A DNA stretch of 64,000 nt from Phytophthora colocasiae (lineage: Eukaryota > Oomycota > Peronosporomycetes > Peronosporales > Peronosporaceae), in NCBI GenBank assembly GCA_018806915.1, contig JAGKQI010000090.1, positions 744,001 through 808,000 on the forward strand. Direction: 5' to 3'. Under the pieces are notes generated by a model that did no database searches, was not told the DNA's origin, and saw only the letters and a list, made by a program, of their open reading frames with translations. Below are positions 41,173-53,600 of this stretch, piece by piece. The first letter of the stretch is position 1. Every line of letters begins with the position of its first letter. Position numbers and translations under genes: made by a program.

Positions 41173-43107
41173 ATGGAGACTGCAGCGGAAGATATGGTGC
41201 GTAGTAATTGCTTATGTGCCATCTGTTGACACAATAACGCTGTCGGAGCTATATCTTGATTAATTTTATCATTTTCTTTGTTAATTTGTTATTGCAGCCG
41301 AGTTCGTCGCCTCCGCTAGGATCAACATCGAATCCATTCAAGACGGCATTGCACAAATTTGCGCAGAAGAAGAAGGAGCGAGCAGCTTCTTCCAGTTTAA
41401 GCAACGCAGCCACTTCGGGCTTTTTCTCGATGGGAAATAACAAAACTGCAACACAACAGAAACCTCAGCCATTGCCGGGGTCAGTGAAGCAAGTTAATAC
41501 CGGACAACTTCCTCCTGTATGGGCGACACCGTCGCCAGCTCCTCCGAGGTGCGTAGTAAACAAGGTGACGAGGGTTTAGTGAAACTGGGAAGTGTATTAA
41601 TGAATTGTTGATTTTTACTGACAGGCAAGTGTCTGCATCGTTTGACTCGGTGTCACCGCGTCTTCGAAGTGTTTCAGCAGTGGATAGCGAAAGCGAAGAG
41701 CACCGGTCGGTTGGAGCGTATGGTGGCAGTAGCCATTCGTTGCACGAAGATGAACTCGAGGAGGAGCGTCATGGAGTCCCTACACAGGGACACGGAACAG
41801 CTCACCGCGGTCGTAACAATGGAGGCTCAAAGGGAAGTCCACTGGCTGCAGGTAGCACGTTGGCGTCTGCTTCGTCGTCGCGCAACGCATCGGGAAACCT
41901 TCGCGACACGCAGTTCGAGCGGTTGTTGGAGAAGGAAGTTGTTGATTTGGATCAACTTCGGAAGCTTAGCTGGGGTGGTGTTCCTACAAAGCATCGGCCT
42001 ACAGTTTGGCGTTTGTTGCTGGTACGATTTCATGTTTTGGTAGAGTGTTGCTGTTTTTTCTCACGTTGCGACGTTGTCTAACTACTGTAGGGATACATGC
42101 CGTCGAAAAAGGATCGTCGTGCTGCAGTTCTCGAGCGAAAGCGGCAGGAATACGTAGAGCTGTTGCAGCAGTATTACTACATCCCGGACACGGATCGGGG
42201 TACACGCGAACAAACCACGCTGCGGCAGATCCTGGTTGATATCCCACGCACCAACGCTGACGTGAAACTCTTCCAAAATGAGCGTATTCACCAGGTGAGA
42301 AGGTGTTCCTTGTAACTCGATTTACAGACTTGTACTGAAGACTCTTGTTATGCTTTTGTGGCATGCGAATGCAGTGCATGGAACGCGTTTTATACATTTG
42401 GGCGATTCGACACCCTGCCAGTGGCTACGTCCAGGGAATTAACGACCTCATGACACCGTTTCTAGTCGTTTTTCTTTCGGCTTTCGTCGGTGAGTGGGAA
42501 ATGCAGGAGGTTGTAATTATGGCGGGGGGTTGACTTACACAAACCTTATTGTTACTGCGTAGATGGACCGCAGACATGTGACTTAACGAAAGTGACGGAC
42601 GAGAACTTGCAGATTGTGGAGGCCGACAGTTACTGGTGCCTGACGAAATTGCTTGACGACATTCAAGACCACTACACGTTTGCACAGCCTGGTCTACAGC
42701 GCATGGTTCAGCGCATGGAGGAGCTCGTCCGCAGATGCGACACTGGGCTGTTTGAGCATATCGTGGAGCGTGAGAATGTGCAGTTCGTTCAGTTCGCCTT
42801 CCGCTGGATGAACTGTTTGCTGATGCGGGAACTGCCATTGGATGGCATCGTGCGTATTTGGGACACGTACCTGTGCGAAGACTCGGGTTTCGAGAGTTTT
42901 CACGTGTACGTGTGTGCTGCCATCCTCATGACGTTTGGTGAAAACCTCAAGACGCTGGAGTTTCAAGACCTGGTTCTCTTCCTACAAAGCCTCCCGACGA
43001 AGGACTGGGTCGAAAACGAGATCGAGCCGCTGCTCTCGCGCGCGTTTATCCTACAGACGTATTTTGCCGACGCGCCGAGCCACCTCAGCGCGCAGGCCGG
43101 GCAATAG
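41173..43107 (+). CDS. TBC1D22-type Rab GTPase-activating protein
   Basis: GAP for Rab-type GTPases in membrane traffic. Six exons, all in phase: 41173..41196, 41298..41548, 41625..42021, 42091..42294, 42375..42489, 42563..43107 (introns 69-101 nt). About 512 aa. N-terminal 180 residues are Ser/Gly-rich and variable. TBC domain signatures: RKLSWGGVPTKHRPTVWRLL, the arginine-finger region LVDIPRTNADVKLF, RVLYIWAIRHPASGYVQGIN with the catalytic YxQG motif, ADSYWCLTKLLDDIQDHYTF, and FAFRWMNCLLMRELPLDGIV. These blocks and their order match the TBC1D22 subgroup. It is the most intron-rich gene in the window. Confidence 0.92.
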
Positions 43108-43883
43108 CCTGTCGAGAGAGCTTTGTCACTAACAAGAACACTGACGTCAATATATAAAAACGATTGTTTCCCTCACAGTACATTCTTGAAATTGACAGCC
43201 GGGGGATTCATTGTTCAAATCATTTGCGCGTTGTGTAAAGTTGAAATTGTTCGTGAGTCGTTTCCCGTACCATCTGAATGGCGAACTGCCACGTACTTGA
43301 AGTTGCATACGTCGGACCAATTTGCCTACACTTGCAAGTTGCAGCAAGTCTAAAAAAATGGCGATCGTTGTGTATCGGTTGGTTTTCCGTGTCGGTGAAA
43401 ACTGCAGAAGATAAATTCTTTTAGACAGTCAAAACACACATCTATTGAACAGCAGCAGCTTGATAAAGCATTTCATTTCGCGTCCCTCAGTCTGGAGGTC
43501 AGTAATGACGGAATGGACCACGGTTCTAAGCGGAAATGAACCCACGCTTGGACTTTCAGGCGACACCTGCGTCGCCTCGGTCAGGACCCGAGACACCCCT
43601 TGCCACGTACATAACGCCCCCAGACAACGCGCCGTGACTGCTCCAAAAGGAAATACCAAAACAAGGTATAAAATCTATTCTTCCTTACAAAAACCAACTA
43701 TAAAAAGGAAAAAGTATCGTACCCAATTGTGTCAAATGCACTGATTCCCTTTTAACCCGATCATATCTACTTGCACGGGTTTCAACGGGAATCTTTTGCC
43801 AATTGCCACGCGGCAGGTCACTTTGGTTTTTTTTCCAAGTAAAAAAGAGCAGAAGAGGGAGTGGAAAACCCTCAAATTGACAA
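43108..43883. other. Spacer upstream of SERCA
   Basis: 776 bp with no supported gene. The 99-codon ORF at 43445 has no family features. The 150 bp before 43884 form the SERCA promoter and leader. Confidence 0.5.
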
Positions 43884-46800
43884 ATGGCGGATGACGCGTT
43901 CCGCTACGAGCTGGAGACGCCCGAGGCCGTGCTGAAGCACCTGGGCGTCACGGAGGAGCAGGGACTGTCGACCACCGAAGTGGAGAAGCGTCGCGCCCAG
44001 CATGGCTTCAATGAACTGGACAAGGAGGAAGGCACGCCCCTTTGGAAGCTGGTACTGGAGCAGTTCGACGACGCGCTGGTTAAGATCCTTCTAGGTGCCG
44101 CGGTGGTGTCCTTCGCCTTGGCTTTGTTCGAAGGCGGTGAAGAGGAAGGCATCGGCGCCTTCGTGGAGCCGTTGGTGATCCTTGTTATTCTCGTACTTAA
44201 CGCAATCGTCGGTGTCTGGCAAGAGTCCAATGCGGAGGCCGCGCTGGAAGCCCTGAAAGACCTGCAGCCGGAGAACGCACGTGTCATGCGTGACGGGGAG
44301 ATGGTGACGCTGCCCGCTCGCGAGCTCGTGCCAGGAGACGTGGTGGAGATTCGTGTTGGTGACAAAGTTCCCGCTGACCTACGTCTTTTGTCAATGAAGA
44401 CGACGGCCATCCGTGTGGAACAGGCCCAAATGACGGGAGAATCCACGTCGGTGAACAAGGACATTGACGCGCTCCCTCAAGGAACGGAGAACATCATTCA
44501 GGCCAAAACCAACATGCTGTTTGCTGCTACAGTCGTCGTGAACGGTCTGGGCAATGGAGTTGTGACGGAAGTGGGTATGAAGACGGAGATCGGCAAGATC
44601 CAGCAGTCCGTGCAGGACGCCTCGAAGGACGAGGAGGACACGCCGCTTACCAAGAAGCTGGACGAGTTCGGAGAGCTGTTGTCTAAGGTCATTGCCATCA
44701 TTTGCATTGTGGTGTGGATCATCAACTACAAGAACTTCTTCGACCCGATCTACGGATCAGTGTTCAAGGGCTGCATCTACTACTTCAAGATCGCTGTGGC
44801 TTTGGCTGTGGCTGCTATCCCTGAAGGTTTGCCTGCTGTCATCACGACGTGCCTGGCGCTTGGCACGAGAAAAATGGCCAAGAAGAACGCTATTGTGCGC
44901 AAACTTCCTTCTGTGGAGACTCTGGGTTGCACGACGGTTATTTGCTCGGACAAGACGGGCACGCTTACGACTAACGAGATGTCGTGCATCACGTTCTCGC
45001 ACCTGGGCAAGTCGGAAACGGAGCTGGTGACGTACGATGTCGAGGGACACACGTACGCTCCTATTGGTAAGATTGATGGCGCTCCGCTTAGCCAGTTCAA
45101 GGCTGTGGCCTCGATGGCTACTGTCTGCTCGCTGTGTAACGAGTCTGCTATTGAGTTCAGCGAGGGCAAGTACATCCGTGTCGGTGAGCCTACCGAGGCT
45201 GCTCTGAAGGTGCTGGTGGAGAAAATTGGCTTCCCCCACGACAGTGCCAAGCAGGCGGAGTTGGAGTCGCTGCGTGCTTCCAACCCGGAGAAGGCTGTCC
45301 AGTTCTGCAATGAGCACCTGGAGGAGCAGAACAAAAAGCTGGCTGTGCTGGAGTTCTCACGTGACCGTAAGTCGATGTCGGTGCTGTGCGCCAAATCTGG
45401 CGCTTCGTCGCAGCGCGCTACCCGCTCGTCGACCTCGAACCAGAACATTCTGCTGGTGAAGGGTGCCCCTGAGGGGCTCATTGACCGTTGCACCCACGTG
45501 GAGCTGGGAGACGGAACTGTTAAGCCGTTGACCGATGCTGGCCGTCAAGTACTTCTTTCGCAGGTGTCCAGCCTGGCTCGCAAGTCGCTTCGTTGCCTTG
45601 GTCTAGCTAAGAAAGAGGACCTTGGTGAGCTTGGCTCGTACGACGGCGACCGCCACCACCCGGCTCACAAGCTGCTGGAACGCACGGAGAACTTCGCTGC
45701 GATTGAGTCTGGTCTGACCTTTATCGGTCTTGCCAGCATGTTGGACCCCCCTCGCCCAGAGGTGCGTCCCATGATTGAGACGTGCCACACGGCCGGTATT
45801 CGCGTTATCTGCATTACCGGTGACAACAAGCTGACTGCTGAGAGTATCTGCCACAAGATCGGCATCTTCAAGGATGGCGATGACCTTTCCACGCGTTCAT
45901 TCACGGGTGCTGAGTTCTTTGCTCTGCCGCTTGAGAAGCGCAACGAGTACCTGTCGGACGGCCATGGTATGGTGTTCTCGCGTACGGAGCCTAAGCACAA
46001 GCAACAGCTTGTGAAGATGCTGAAGCAGCTGGGTGAGGTCGCTGCCATGACTGGTGACGGTGTGAACGATGCTCCTGCTCTGAAGCAGGCCGACATTGGT
46101 ATTGCTATGGGTATTACCGGTACCGAGGTGGCGAAGGAGGCCGCAGACATGGTTCTTGCTGACGACAACTTCGCTACGATTGTGGCTGCTGTTGAGGAGG
46201 GCCGTGCCATCTACAACAACATGCAGGCGTTCATCCGCTACCTGATCTCGTCGAACATCGGTGAGGTAGCCGCGATCTTCTTCACGGCTGCTCTTGGACT
46301 TCCGGAGGGTTTGATCCCCGTGCAGCTGCTGTGGGTGAACCTGGTCACTGACGGTCCTCCGGCTACGGCTCTTGGATTCAACCCGCCTGACGCTGACATT
46401 ATGAAGAAGCCGCCTCGCCGCAGTGACGATGCTCTGATCAATGGCTGGGTGTTCTTCCGGTACATGGTTGTCGGTATTTACGTGGGTTTCGCTTGCGTTG
46501 GTGTGTTTGCGTACTGGTACATGTACTACGAGGCTTCGGGCGATGGACACACGCTGATCACATTCGATCAGCTGACTCACTGGACCAAGTGCCACGAATG
46601 GGAGAACTTCACGGTCAACAACTTTGATGGCATGGATTTCTCGTCGGACCCTTGCCGCTACTTCACCGACGGCAAGAGAACGGCTTCGACGCTTTCTCTT
46701 TCCGTGCTGGTTGCCATCGAGATGTTCAACGCCCTGAACGCGCTTTCTGAGGATGGCAGTCTGATTACCATGCCGCCCTGGTCGAACCCGTACCTGATGA

Positions 46801-47024
46801 TCGCCATGGTGGTGTCGTTCGTGATGCACTTCGTGATCCTGTACGTGGACGTGCTGGCCGACACGTTCAGTGTGATTCCTCTGGATTTGAACGAGTGGCT
46901 CGTGGTGCTGGCGTTTTCGCTACCGGTGATTGTCATCGATGAGGTGCTCAAGTTCGTTGGCCGCCGGATGCACGCGCGTGAGCTCAAGGAGCGCATGGAG
47001 GAGTGGGAGAAGAAGACCCAGTAG
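43884..47024 (+). CDS. SERCA-type P2A calcium-transporting ATPase
   Basis: Pumps Ca2+ into the endoplasmic reticulum at the cost of ATP. Intronless 1046-aa ORF, family usual about 1000. Domains in order: cation-transporter N-terminal domain, actuator domain with [16 protein letters not shown] and TGES, phosphorylation site [13 protein letters not shown], nucleotide domain with a long KGAPE block ([14 protein letters not shown]), hinge [20 protein letters not shown], and C-terminal membrane segments. Ca-site residues are present: PEGLPA in M4, NIGEV in M5 and [18 protein letters not shown] in M6. No ER-retrieval KKxx at the end (it ends EWEKKTQ, a near match). Codon use is strongly C-ending, consistent with high expression. 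Confidence 0.95.
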   Translation: MADDAFRYELETPEAVLKHLGVTEEQGLSTTEVEKRRAQHGFNELDKEEGTPLWKLVLEQFDDALVKILLGAAVVSFALALFEGGEEEGIGAFVEPLVILVILVLNAIVGVWQESNAEAALEALKDLQPENARVMRDGEMVTLPARELVPGDVVEIRVGDKVPADLRLLSMKTTAIRVEQAQMTGESTSVNKDIDALPQGTENIIQAKTNMLFAATVVVNGLGNGVVTEVGMKTEIGKIQQSVQDASKDEEDTPLTKKLDEFGELLSKVIAIICIVVWIINYKNFFDPIYGSVFKGCIYYFKIAVALAVAAIPEGLPAVITTCLALGTRKMAKKNAIVRKLPSVETLGCTTVICSDKTGTLTTNEMSCITFSHLGKSETELVTYDVEGHTYAPIGKIDGAPLSQFKAVASMATVCSLCNESAIEFSEGKYIRVGEPTEAALKVLVEKIGFPHDSAKQAELESLRASNPEKAVQFCNEHLEEQNKKLAVLEFSRDRKSMSVLCAKSGASSQRATRSSTSNQNILLVKGAPEGLIDRCTHVELGDGTVKPLTDAGRQVLLSQVSSLARKSLRCLGLAKKEDLGELGSYDGDRHHPAHKLLERTENFAAIESGLTFIGLASMLDPPRPEVRPMIETCHTAGIRVICITGDNKLTAESICHKIGIFKDGDDLSTRSFTGAEFFALPLEKRNEYLSDGHGMVFSRTEPKHKQQLVKMLKQLGEVAAMTGDGVNDAPALKQADIGIAMGITGTEVAKEAADMVLADDNFATIVAAVEEGRAIYNNMQAFIRYLISSNIGEVAAIFFTAALGLPEGLIPVQLLWVNLVTDGPPATALGFNPPDADIMKKPPRRSDDALINGWVFFRYMVVGIYVGFACVGVFAYWYMYYEASGDGHTLITFDQLTHWTKCHEWENFTVNNFDGMDFSSDPCRYFTDGKRTASTLSLSVLVAIEMFNALNALSEDGSLITMPPWSNPYLMIAMVVSFVMHFVILYVDVLADTFSVIPLDLNEWLVVLAFSLPVIVIDEVLKFVGRRMHARELKERMEEWEKKTQ

Positions 47025-48359
47025 ACGGACGTAGTAGGAAGGTGCCGACCCGTTTCCGCTCTGTGGGCATTAGCTGCGACGCGATGGAAAGAGGTGAGGC
47101 CATCGGCGGCTCGTGCGCCAACTGGAAGCGTTCGACTCCATCAATCGAAGCAACAGCCTTCTCGTTCTGGCGCGACGATCTTGTGGAAACGATGCATACT
47201 ACAGTAGAGCAGAAAGCGAGACGGCAGTATTAGAAAACTGAATAAACACGACCGCTGCGCCTTGTTTTGTTGATCGCCCTTGGACGCCCGTCTTGGCTTG
47301 GTACAGTACATGTACTACTAGTACAGTAGTAGTACTGTAGTGTATCCATACCATGTACAGTACACCATGCCCAATTGCACTGCTGATGACTTCAACCACC
47401 AGTCAAGATCGCGTTTCCGATGTGTCCATCAACTTGTCGCGGAGCAGAACGGAAACCCTGACCAGATGCGGCGATCGCTAATCGTTGGAAGCAAGAAAGC
47501 TCTGCTTGGGAGTTTTTCGGCTAAACTTTGTAGCGTTCGAGCATTGGACCCCATGAAGTCTTCGAAGTTCAGGCAATAGTGGAGCCTCCAAGTTGGAGTC
47601 CAACCGTGTGCAAAGGAAGCATCTGCGAATTGGATGCCGGGTAGAAATGCATCACATGATTTATTGAGGCGTTTTATGCCATTGCTTAGTTCGTGTTCGT
47701 GTTCTCCACCGATATACATGAAACCTTTCGGTACCTGAAGACTGTCGACCGCTCATTTACGTCAAGTGAAGCTCGTTTCACAAGTGAAGCACCAGAATCG
47801 AGGGCGGAAAGCCGCATCAGATACGAATGGGCCATGTTGCAAATTGGCTTAAAAGGAAGATCTTCCAGCTGGTGCTTCTCGTTCCCAAATTTTACATTTC
47901 TTTTCTCTGTCAATGTCCATGCGAGAATCCCTGCACTGCAAAGTTCAAGGCGGCAGATAATAACTTTATCAACAAGTTCTCTCCATTGACCTTTGTCCTT
48001 GGATTAAAGTTACACGAACAAAAAGCATTGGATAGACTTCGTCGTCGCGTTGCCGTCCGAGAGCTTTCCCACCCAAGCACGCCAGCAACACATCCCGTGC
48101 AGTAGATTAGTTACCACGTGATGTGGACCACCATAACTATACCTCTCGCATTCGATATAATATGATCTCACAATCTACTAAACCTCAGAGCATTATGTCT
48201 CTACAACTTCCTACCACTATGCTGGATTTCCCACATTAAATCTCACAACCATTCTTGGTCCATCTCCACTCATCCGCCCTGTCGCCCCAAGGGCAGAATG
48301 GCTCACGCTTTCCTCAGTTGGGATTTTGCAGCGTCTTGTGTTTAACCGCGGAGAAAAAG
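47025..48359. other. Spacer with palindromic GTAC repeat and possible decayed ORFs
   Basis: 1.3 kb. 47298..47365 holds nested palindromes (see repeat). 47430-48100 has short frames on both strands that do not connect, perhaps a decayed gene. No family recognised. Confidence 0.45.
47298..47365. repeat. GTAC/CTACTAG palindrome cluster
   Basis: Overlapping inverted repeats made of GTACAGTA, CATGTACTACTAGTACAG and TAGTAGTACTGTAGTG. Closely related sequence occurs at 56380..56455. Could form a cruciform or RNA hairpin. Confidence 0.65.
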
Positions 48360-48971
48360 ATGAAGTACATGACTCGAAGCGACCTGTGGCTCTCGACCCA
48401 CGAGGATCCAGCAGACGAGCGCCACCGCATGAGCTTCCCCCACGTACGCTCCAGCAAGTCTCTGGACGAGATGAGTCGCATGCGGAAACTCACGTCGCTA
48501 ACGTACTTAGGCGGGAAGCTACGCGGCATGTTCCACCGCGAACACCGCGACACCATCGTGTGCGAGGAGGACGAGGAGAGTCCCGGAAGCAAGCGCAATA
48601 TTTATGACATCATCCGCCGCAACGAGGAGAGCGCGAGTTTCGATCAATTGGCCAAGTTCAGTGACGCTGTGCCTGCTGTTCGCCCCGTGACGTTCTCCCA
48701 GAGCGCGTCCATGCCGGAGAGTTACGAGCCCAGTAAGGAGCAGCGCTGGTGCGTCAACTGCTCCAAGTGTTTCCAGCGCGGACTCAGTCGTTTCGACCAG
48801 TATTGTGGATTGGACTGCAAGACAGCGCACAGAATGCGTCAGTGTGCGACGCACTACGTCGCTCAGTCGACTTCATTAATCTCAGAGCAGACGCTGGCAG
48901 TGCGTGATGCTGCGGCACGTCCACCGCCGCACTTCACGACTCATTCAACTGCCAGCCATAGGCGTGGGTGA
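48360..48971 (+). CDS. Small protein with Cys-rich finger-like segment, unknown function
   Basis: 203-aa ORF. Start at 48360 is preferred over 48255 because of its AAAAAG-ATG context and because the upstream residues look non-coding. Seen: a basic N-terminal region (RSSKSLDEMSRMRKLTSLTY), an acidic patch, and near the C terminus WCVNCSKCFQRGLSRFDQYC followed by GLDCKTAH, a Cys2-Cys2/His spacing that could bind zinc. I do not recognise the family. No signal peptide or membrane segment. Confidence 0.65.
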   Translation: MKYMTRSDLWLSTHEDPADERHRMSFPHVRSSKSLDEMSRMRKLTSLTYLGGKLRGMFHREHRDTIVCEEDEESPGSKRNIYDIIRRNEESASFDQLAKFSDAVPAVRPVTFSQSASMPESYEPSKEQRWCVNCSKCFQRGLSRFDQYCGLDCKTAHRMRQCATHYVAQSTSLISEQTLAVRDAAARPPPHFTTHSTASHRRG

Positions 48972-49266
48972 ATGGAGGTGTACGATAGATGGAGGATCGA
49001 GCTGTAGACCTGCTCAACTATAAAGTTATTAAGAAACTATTTTTATCCACCCACCTTCTTGTCAAGACCACTTGCATAAAGTTCTCATCAACTTTATCAT
49101 CACTGTGCTTCAGTACAGTGGTTGTTTGTACTAATTCCGATTTTGTCGCAGATGCGCATCGTTTGGTACACTGTACCGATTACGGCTTCCTCAAGGGGGA
49201 GGTTGATTCAATCTGGGAGTCAGATTGAGCACGAGCAAAAGCTTTGGTCGCTTCAAGACAAAAGAG

Positions 49267-50592
49267 ATGGTGGCAGCTAATAAGATCGTAGTGTGCGACA
49301 ACGGCACGGGGGTGCGTTCATTCTTGTCGTTCTTGCCTGTTATCCCTTGTTTTTATACTAACGGATCTTATTTGTTACTGTAAAACAGTTCGTGAAGGCT
49401 GGTTTCGCTGCCGAGAACTTCCCTAAAGCGATTTTCCCGTCCCTTGTGGGTCGCCCCGTGCTGCGTGCTGAAGAAGCTGTGCAAACGGACATTCATCTTA
49501 AAGTACAGTGTCGTTTTTTTTTTTTTTTTCATATTCATTAGTGTTTAAAGTGTCTAACGAAATACGTTCAATGTGATACAGGATATCATGTTCGGAGACG
49601 AAGCTGCAGCTGTGCGGTCGAACCTAGAGATCACGTACCCCGTGGAGAACGGTATCGTTAAGAACTGGGACGATATGGAGAAGTTGTGGGACTACACGTT
49701 CAAGGAACGTCTAGCTATTGACCCAAAGGGATACCGTATTCTGCTAACGGAGCCCCCGCTCAACCCCAAGCGCAACCGTGAAAAACTGGTGGAGACCATG
49801 TTCGAGAAGTACGGCTTTGAGGGCTGCAACATTACCACGCAGGCCATGCTCACCCTGTACGCCCAGGGTATCACCACCGGTGTGGTTATTGACACGGGAG
49901 ATGGTGTCACACACGTTGTTCCGGTTTTCCAGGGCTACGTGCCGCAGCACCTCATCTGTCGTCTAGATGTTGCTGGTCGCCATATTACCAATTACCTCAT
50001 CAAGCTCATGCTGCTTCGTGGATACCCGCTTAACCGCACTGCTGACTTCGAGACGGCTCGTCAGATTAAGGAGAAGTGGTGCTACGTGGCCTACGACACG
50101 GACGCTGAGCGTAAATTGGCTCTGGAGACGACGATCTTGGAGGAGTCATATGAACTACCGGATGGTCGTGTGGTGCGACTGGGTCGCGAACGCTTTGAGG
50201 CGCCTGAGGCTCTGTTCAACCCGAGCTTGATTGATCGTGAAGGTGCTGGTCTGAGCGATATGGTGTTCGATATGTGCATGAAGGCCGACATCGATCTGCG
50301 CACGGAGTTCTTTAAGAACATTGTGCTGTCGGGCGGCTCCAGTATGTATCCGGGTCTGCCTAGTCGTCTGGAGAAAGACATCAAGCAGCGATACTTGACC
50401 GACGTGCTCAAGGGCGACAAGAGCCGTCTGAGCAAATTCCGTCTGCGCATTAACGACCCGCCTCGTCGCAAACACCTCGTGTTCCAGGGCGGCAGTGTGC
50501 TGGCGGATGTGATGAAGGACAACGACGCCTTCTGGCTGCTCAAGAGCGAGTACGAAGAACAAGGTCTACGCATCCTGGACAAGCTGCAGTAA
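49267..50592 (+). CDS. ARP2: Actin-related protein 2 (ARP2/3 complex)
   Basis: Subunit of the ARP2/3 complex that nucleates branched actin. Exons 49267..49311, 49389..49502 and 49582..50592, all phase 0, 389 aa (usual about 390). Seen: N-terminal phosphate loop CDNGTG then [32 protein letters not shown], second phosphate loop [26 protein letters not shown], and ARP2-type [20 protein letters not shown]. The second intron contains a run of about 17 T. It converges with the Dicer-like gene, stops 95 bp apart, so 3' ends may overlap. Confidence 0.96.
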
Positions 50593-50687
50593 ATTCCAGT
50601 TAAACAAACGTAGCTCTTGCGTGCATGGTCCGGTGTTGGTAGACTGTGCTAGATGCGATAAGAAATCTCAATTTTCACCTAAAATCG

Positions 50688-53600
50688 TCAGTCTTCCTCA
50701 TCACTCGAAAACATCAAGTCCTCCATCATCTCGTCGCCGTTGTCCATAGTGAGTCCACTTTCATGACACACATAAGCGTAGGCATCCTGCCCCACGGTCG
50801 CCAGCAACGGGCCCATGAACACATCACGGACAAGCTGGAGATCTCGACCCGAGTCCAAGAACACAGCAGCTACGAGCGCTTCAAAGACGTCCGCAAACAT
50901 CTTAGGCAGCGTGTGGTTGTTTCCACTAGAAGGTCCTCTTGTCTTTGGCTTCCTGGACACTCCAACCGCTTCAAATGCTGGACTTAGTCCAGTATTCGCC
51001 TCCGTATTCGTGTACTTCCGCTCTATGTTCGCAACCCGCTCCATCGTCTCCCGATCGATACGAACTGCGCCGGCAAAAATGCACTCGTCAACACCGAAAC
51101 ACGCCAGCGCCGTCTTGCCTAATGCGTCGTTTGATACTGTTGCACTCTTCCACTGCGAAAGCGAGCCCGGCAGCCACTTGTCGTACTTCAAAAAGGCGTA
51201 AGATAAGGTCAAGTATTCAATCAACGCGTCACCAAGGTATTCCAGCCGCTCGTAGTCCCCTTTCCACACCGTTTTCTTCTTCTTCTGGGTGCGGGACATC
51301 ACTTCAATGTCTCCACCTCCAGTAGACCCATCATTTGCGTCCATTTGGTCGATGTGAAGAACAAGTTGACCGACCGAAGGGTGCGTCACAGCCTCGAGGA
51401 GCAGTCTTTTGTTGCAGAAAGTGTACTTCAACCGCTGCTGAAGAAGCATGAGTCTATTCGGGAGGTCTTCAAACTGCGGCACCTTGAAATTCAGACTCAA
51501 AGGATGCTGTACTCCTCCACGTGATGTCAATGCTGCATCATACAGCTCATTGGGAAAGCAGTCAGGGTAAAATGGCTGCGCGAAGTTAGTGCTTGGATGC
51601 TCTAAAACACTGACACCAATCCATTTCAGAAAGTAGCGAGCACCCTTTTCCCCCTGTCCGACAAGGTATGCGCCGGTGATTGCCTCTAATACATCAGCGA
51701 TCCACTTTGCCGGAGCTACTACTGGGTCAGGCGTCTTGCCCATGCACGATGGCTTCCAACACTGGAAAGGATGCTGCTCCACTTCTGCCGGATACAAAAT
51801 GTAATGGTGAAGACGAGCTGCTAGTGCAAACTGATTGAGTCTGTCGTTGCGAATAATATCCCGACGAAGCTGCGTCAATTGGCCCTCCTGAGAAATATCT
51901 TTCCGCTGCTCATACATATACCACGAGGTCTCGAGTTTTAAGAACGTGTCCCCCAGGATTTCCAGCCTTTCATAGGCAGGTTTTGTGGTCGCATCATCCA
52001 GCAACGTCATGTCGAGCTCCAGACCGATTTTCCCCATAAGGTGAGATATCTGGCACTTGCGCTCGAACTCGTAAAGCAACGGAACCAAGCCCATCACGTC
52101 GAACAAGCGACTCTTAGTCAACCGCAAACGCGACGTATACTGCGGGATCAACAAGCGTTCGTTAAACTTGGTCTTGTACTGGGCTATGCTGCCTTCGTCA
52201 TTGTTGCGCTGCATGACTCGCCGAATGACAGGAACAATGGGAGGAATTTGAATGCCATAAATCAGAGGCTGGTCTCCCTCGGCTTCTTCTAACTGTTGGC
52301 GCGTATGCCAACGACCCAGGATCGGATTCCCTGGAGTTGACTTTCCGTTTTTCAAATGGGCAAGCCATGATTTGTCATCCGCCAAATATTCTTTGCGAAT
52401 ATCATCAACCTTACGATCAGAAATACTCTGCACCACGTAGCTGGCATTGAGACGATACGTTGGAACGCAGATCCACTCATCAGTCATGCCCGTCGTAGTT
52501 TCTGGGGAATCTGCTGTTGGAAGTGGCCATAAAGGTTCAAGCAGCGGCTTCCCGATGATCTCTCGAACGTAATTCCAGTCCAATGACAGGGTTGGCGGTT
52601 CAAGCGACTCGTCCAGCACACTAGGTACTACCAAATATCCCTTGTCATTTTGTTCAGAGAATTCATTCCACACGCCGTCACTTTCAATCTTCACATCACG
52701 TACCCCATCTTGTACTCCCATACACGCGAGGCGCATTACCACTAAGTGAAAGTGCAGTACATCGTGTAGCTCCTGCCTCGTTAAAGTAAGCTTCAATGGC
52801 CGCTTAGCCAGAGTTATTGGCTGGATCTCCGGTGACATCACTCCACTCGTTGCGAAATCATAACGCCAGCCAGTGTTAGTGTTGCCAGTATATAGCTCGT
52901 TCGTCGACAATATCGCGTAGTGTGCTCCAGTGAGACCGTAGAAGCACATTGTTGTCGACCACTCCTCACCTTCCTCAATACTATTGGCAGCTTCTTGGGC
53001 AAGGCTCCGAATCGGTCGCAAACTCAATTCCTCCGCACTAACAGGCGGCAAATCATACGAAGACTGTGTCGACAGATCAGTAAGTTGGCCGGGAGCCTCG
53101 TCAGTTTCTCCAAGCACGATGGTATCATCACCCGTAGCCCCTTCAGTGTTGCTAACATTCGCTCCAGTACTATTTGCATCTTTATGAATACTGGCAACTT
53201 GGTCGTCCAGCAGTTTCGAACGGAAATGCCGGTCCAGTAAACCCTTCTTCACAAGCTCTTGACACGCCTTGAAGGCTACAATGCCCTTCGCTTCGGCTTG
53301 AGTCTCTACCTTCTGTGAATGGAGTTGCTTCTTGATCCCCAAGGCACCTGGCAACTTTAGTGTCGCTGAATAGTGAAATCGTGCTTCTTGGTCGTTGGAT
53401 GAGCCGACGGATGTATCGTTACCCTCCTTATTGTCATCGCCTTTCCCTGTAGCCGTAGAGTTAGCTCGTTGCTCTGCCTCAGCTTTCATCACGTCAATTT
53501 TGTCTGTCAATTTTGCGTTGTACTTTAGCAGCTTCTTTTTCGATCTCTTCAACGACGGTGCCATGTGATTCACGATAGAGATTCGCCGCACAATGTATTG

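Noticed and set aside
43445..43744. 99-codon ORF upstream of SERCA
   Set aside because: No domain, no splice partner, composition like the spacer.
45897..46829. Minus-strand 310-codon ORF inside SERCA
   Set aside because: Antisense of a highly conserved ATPase in C-ending codons, which keeps the opposite frame open.
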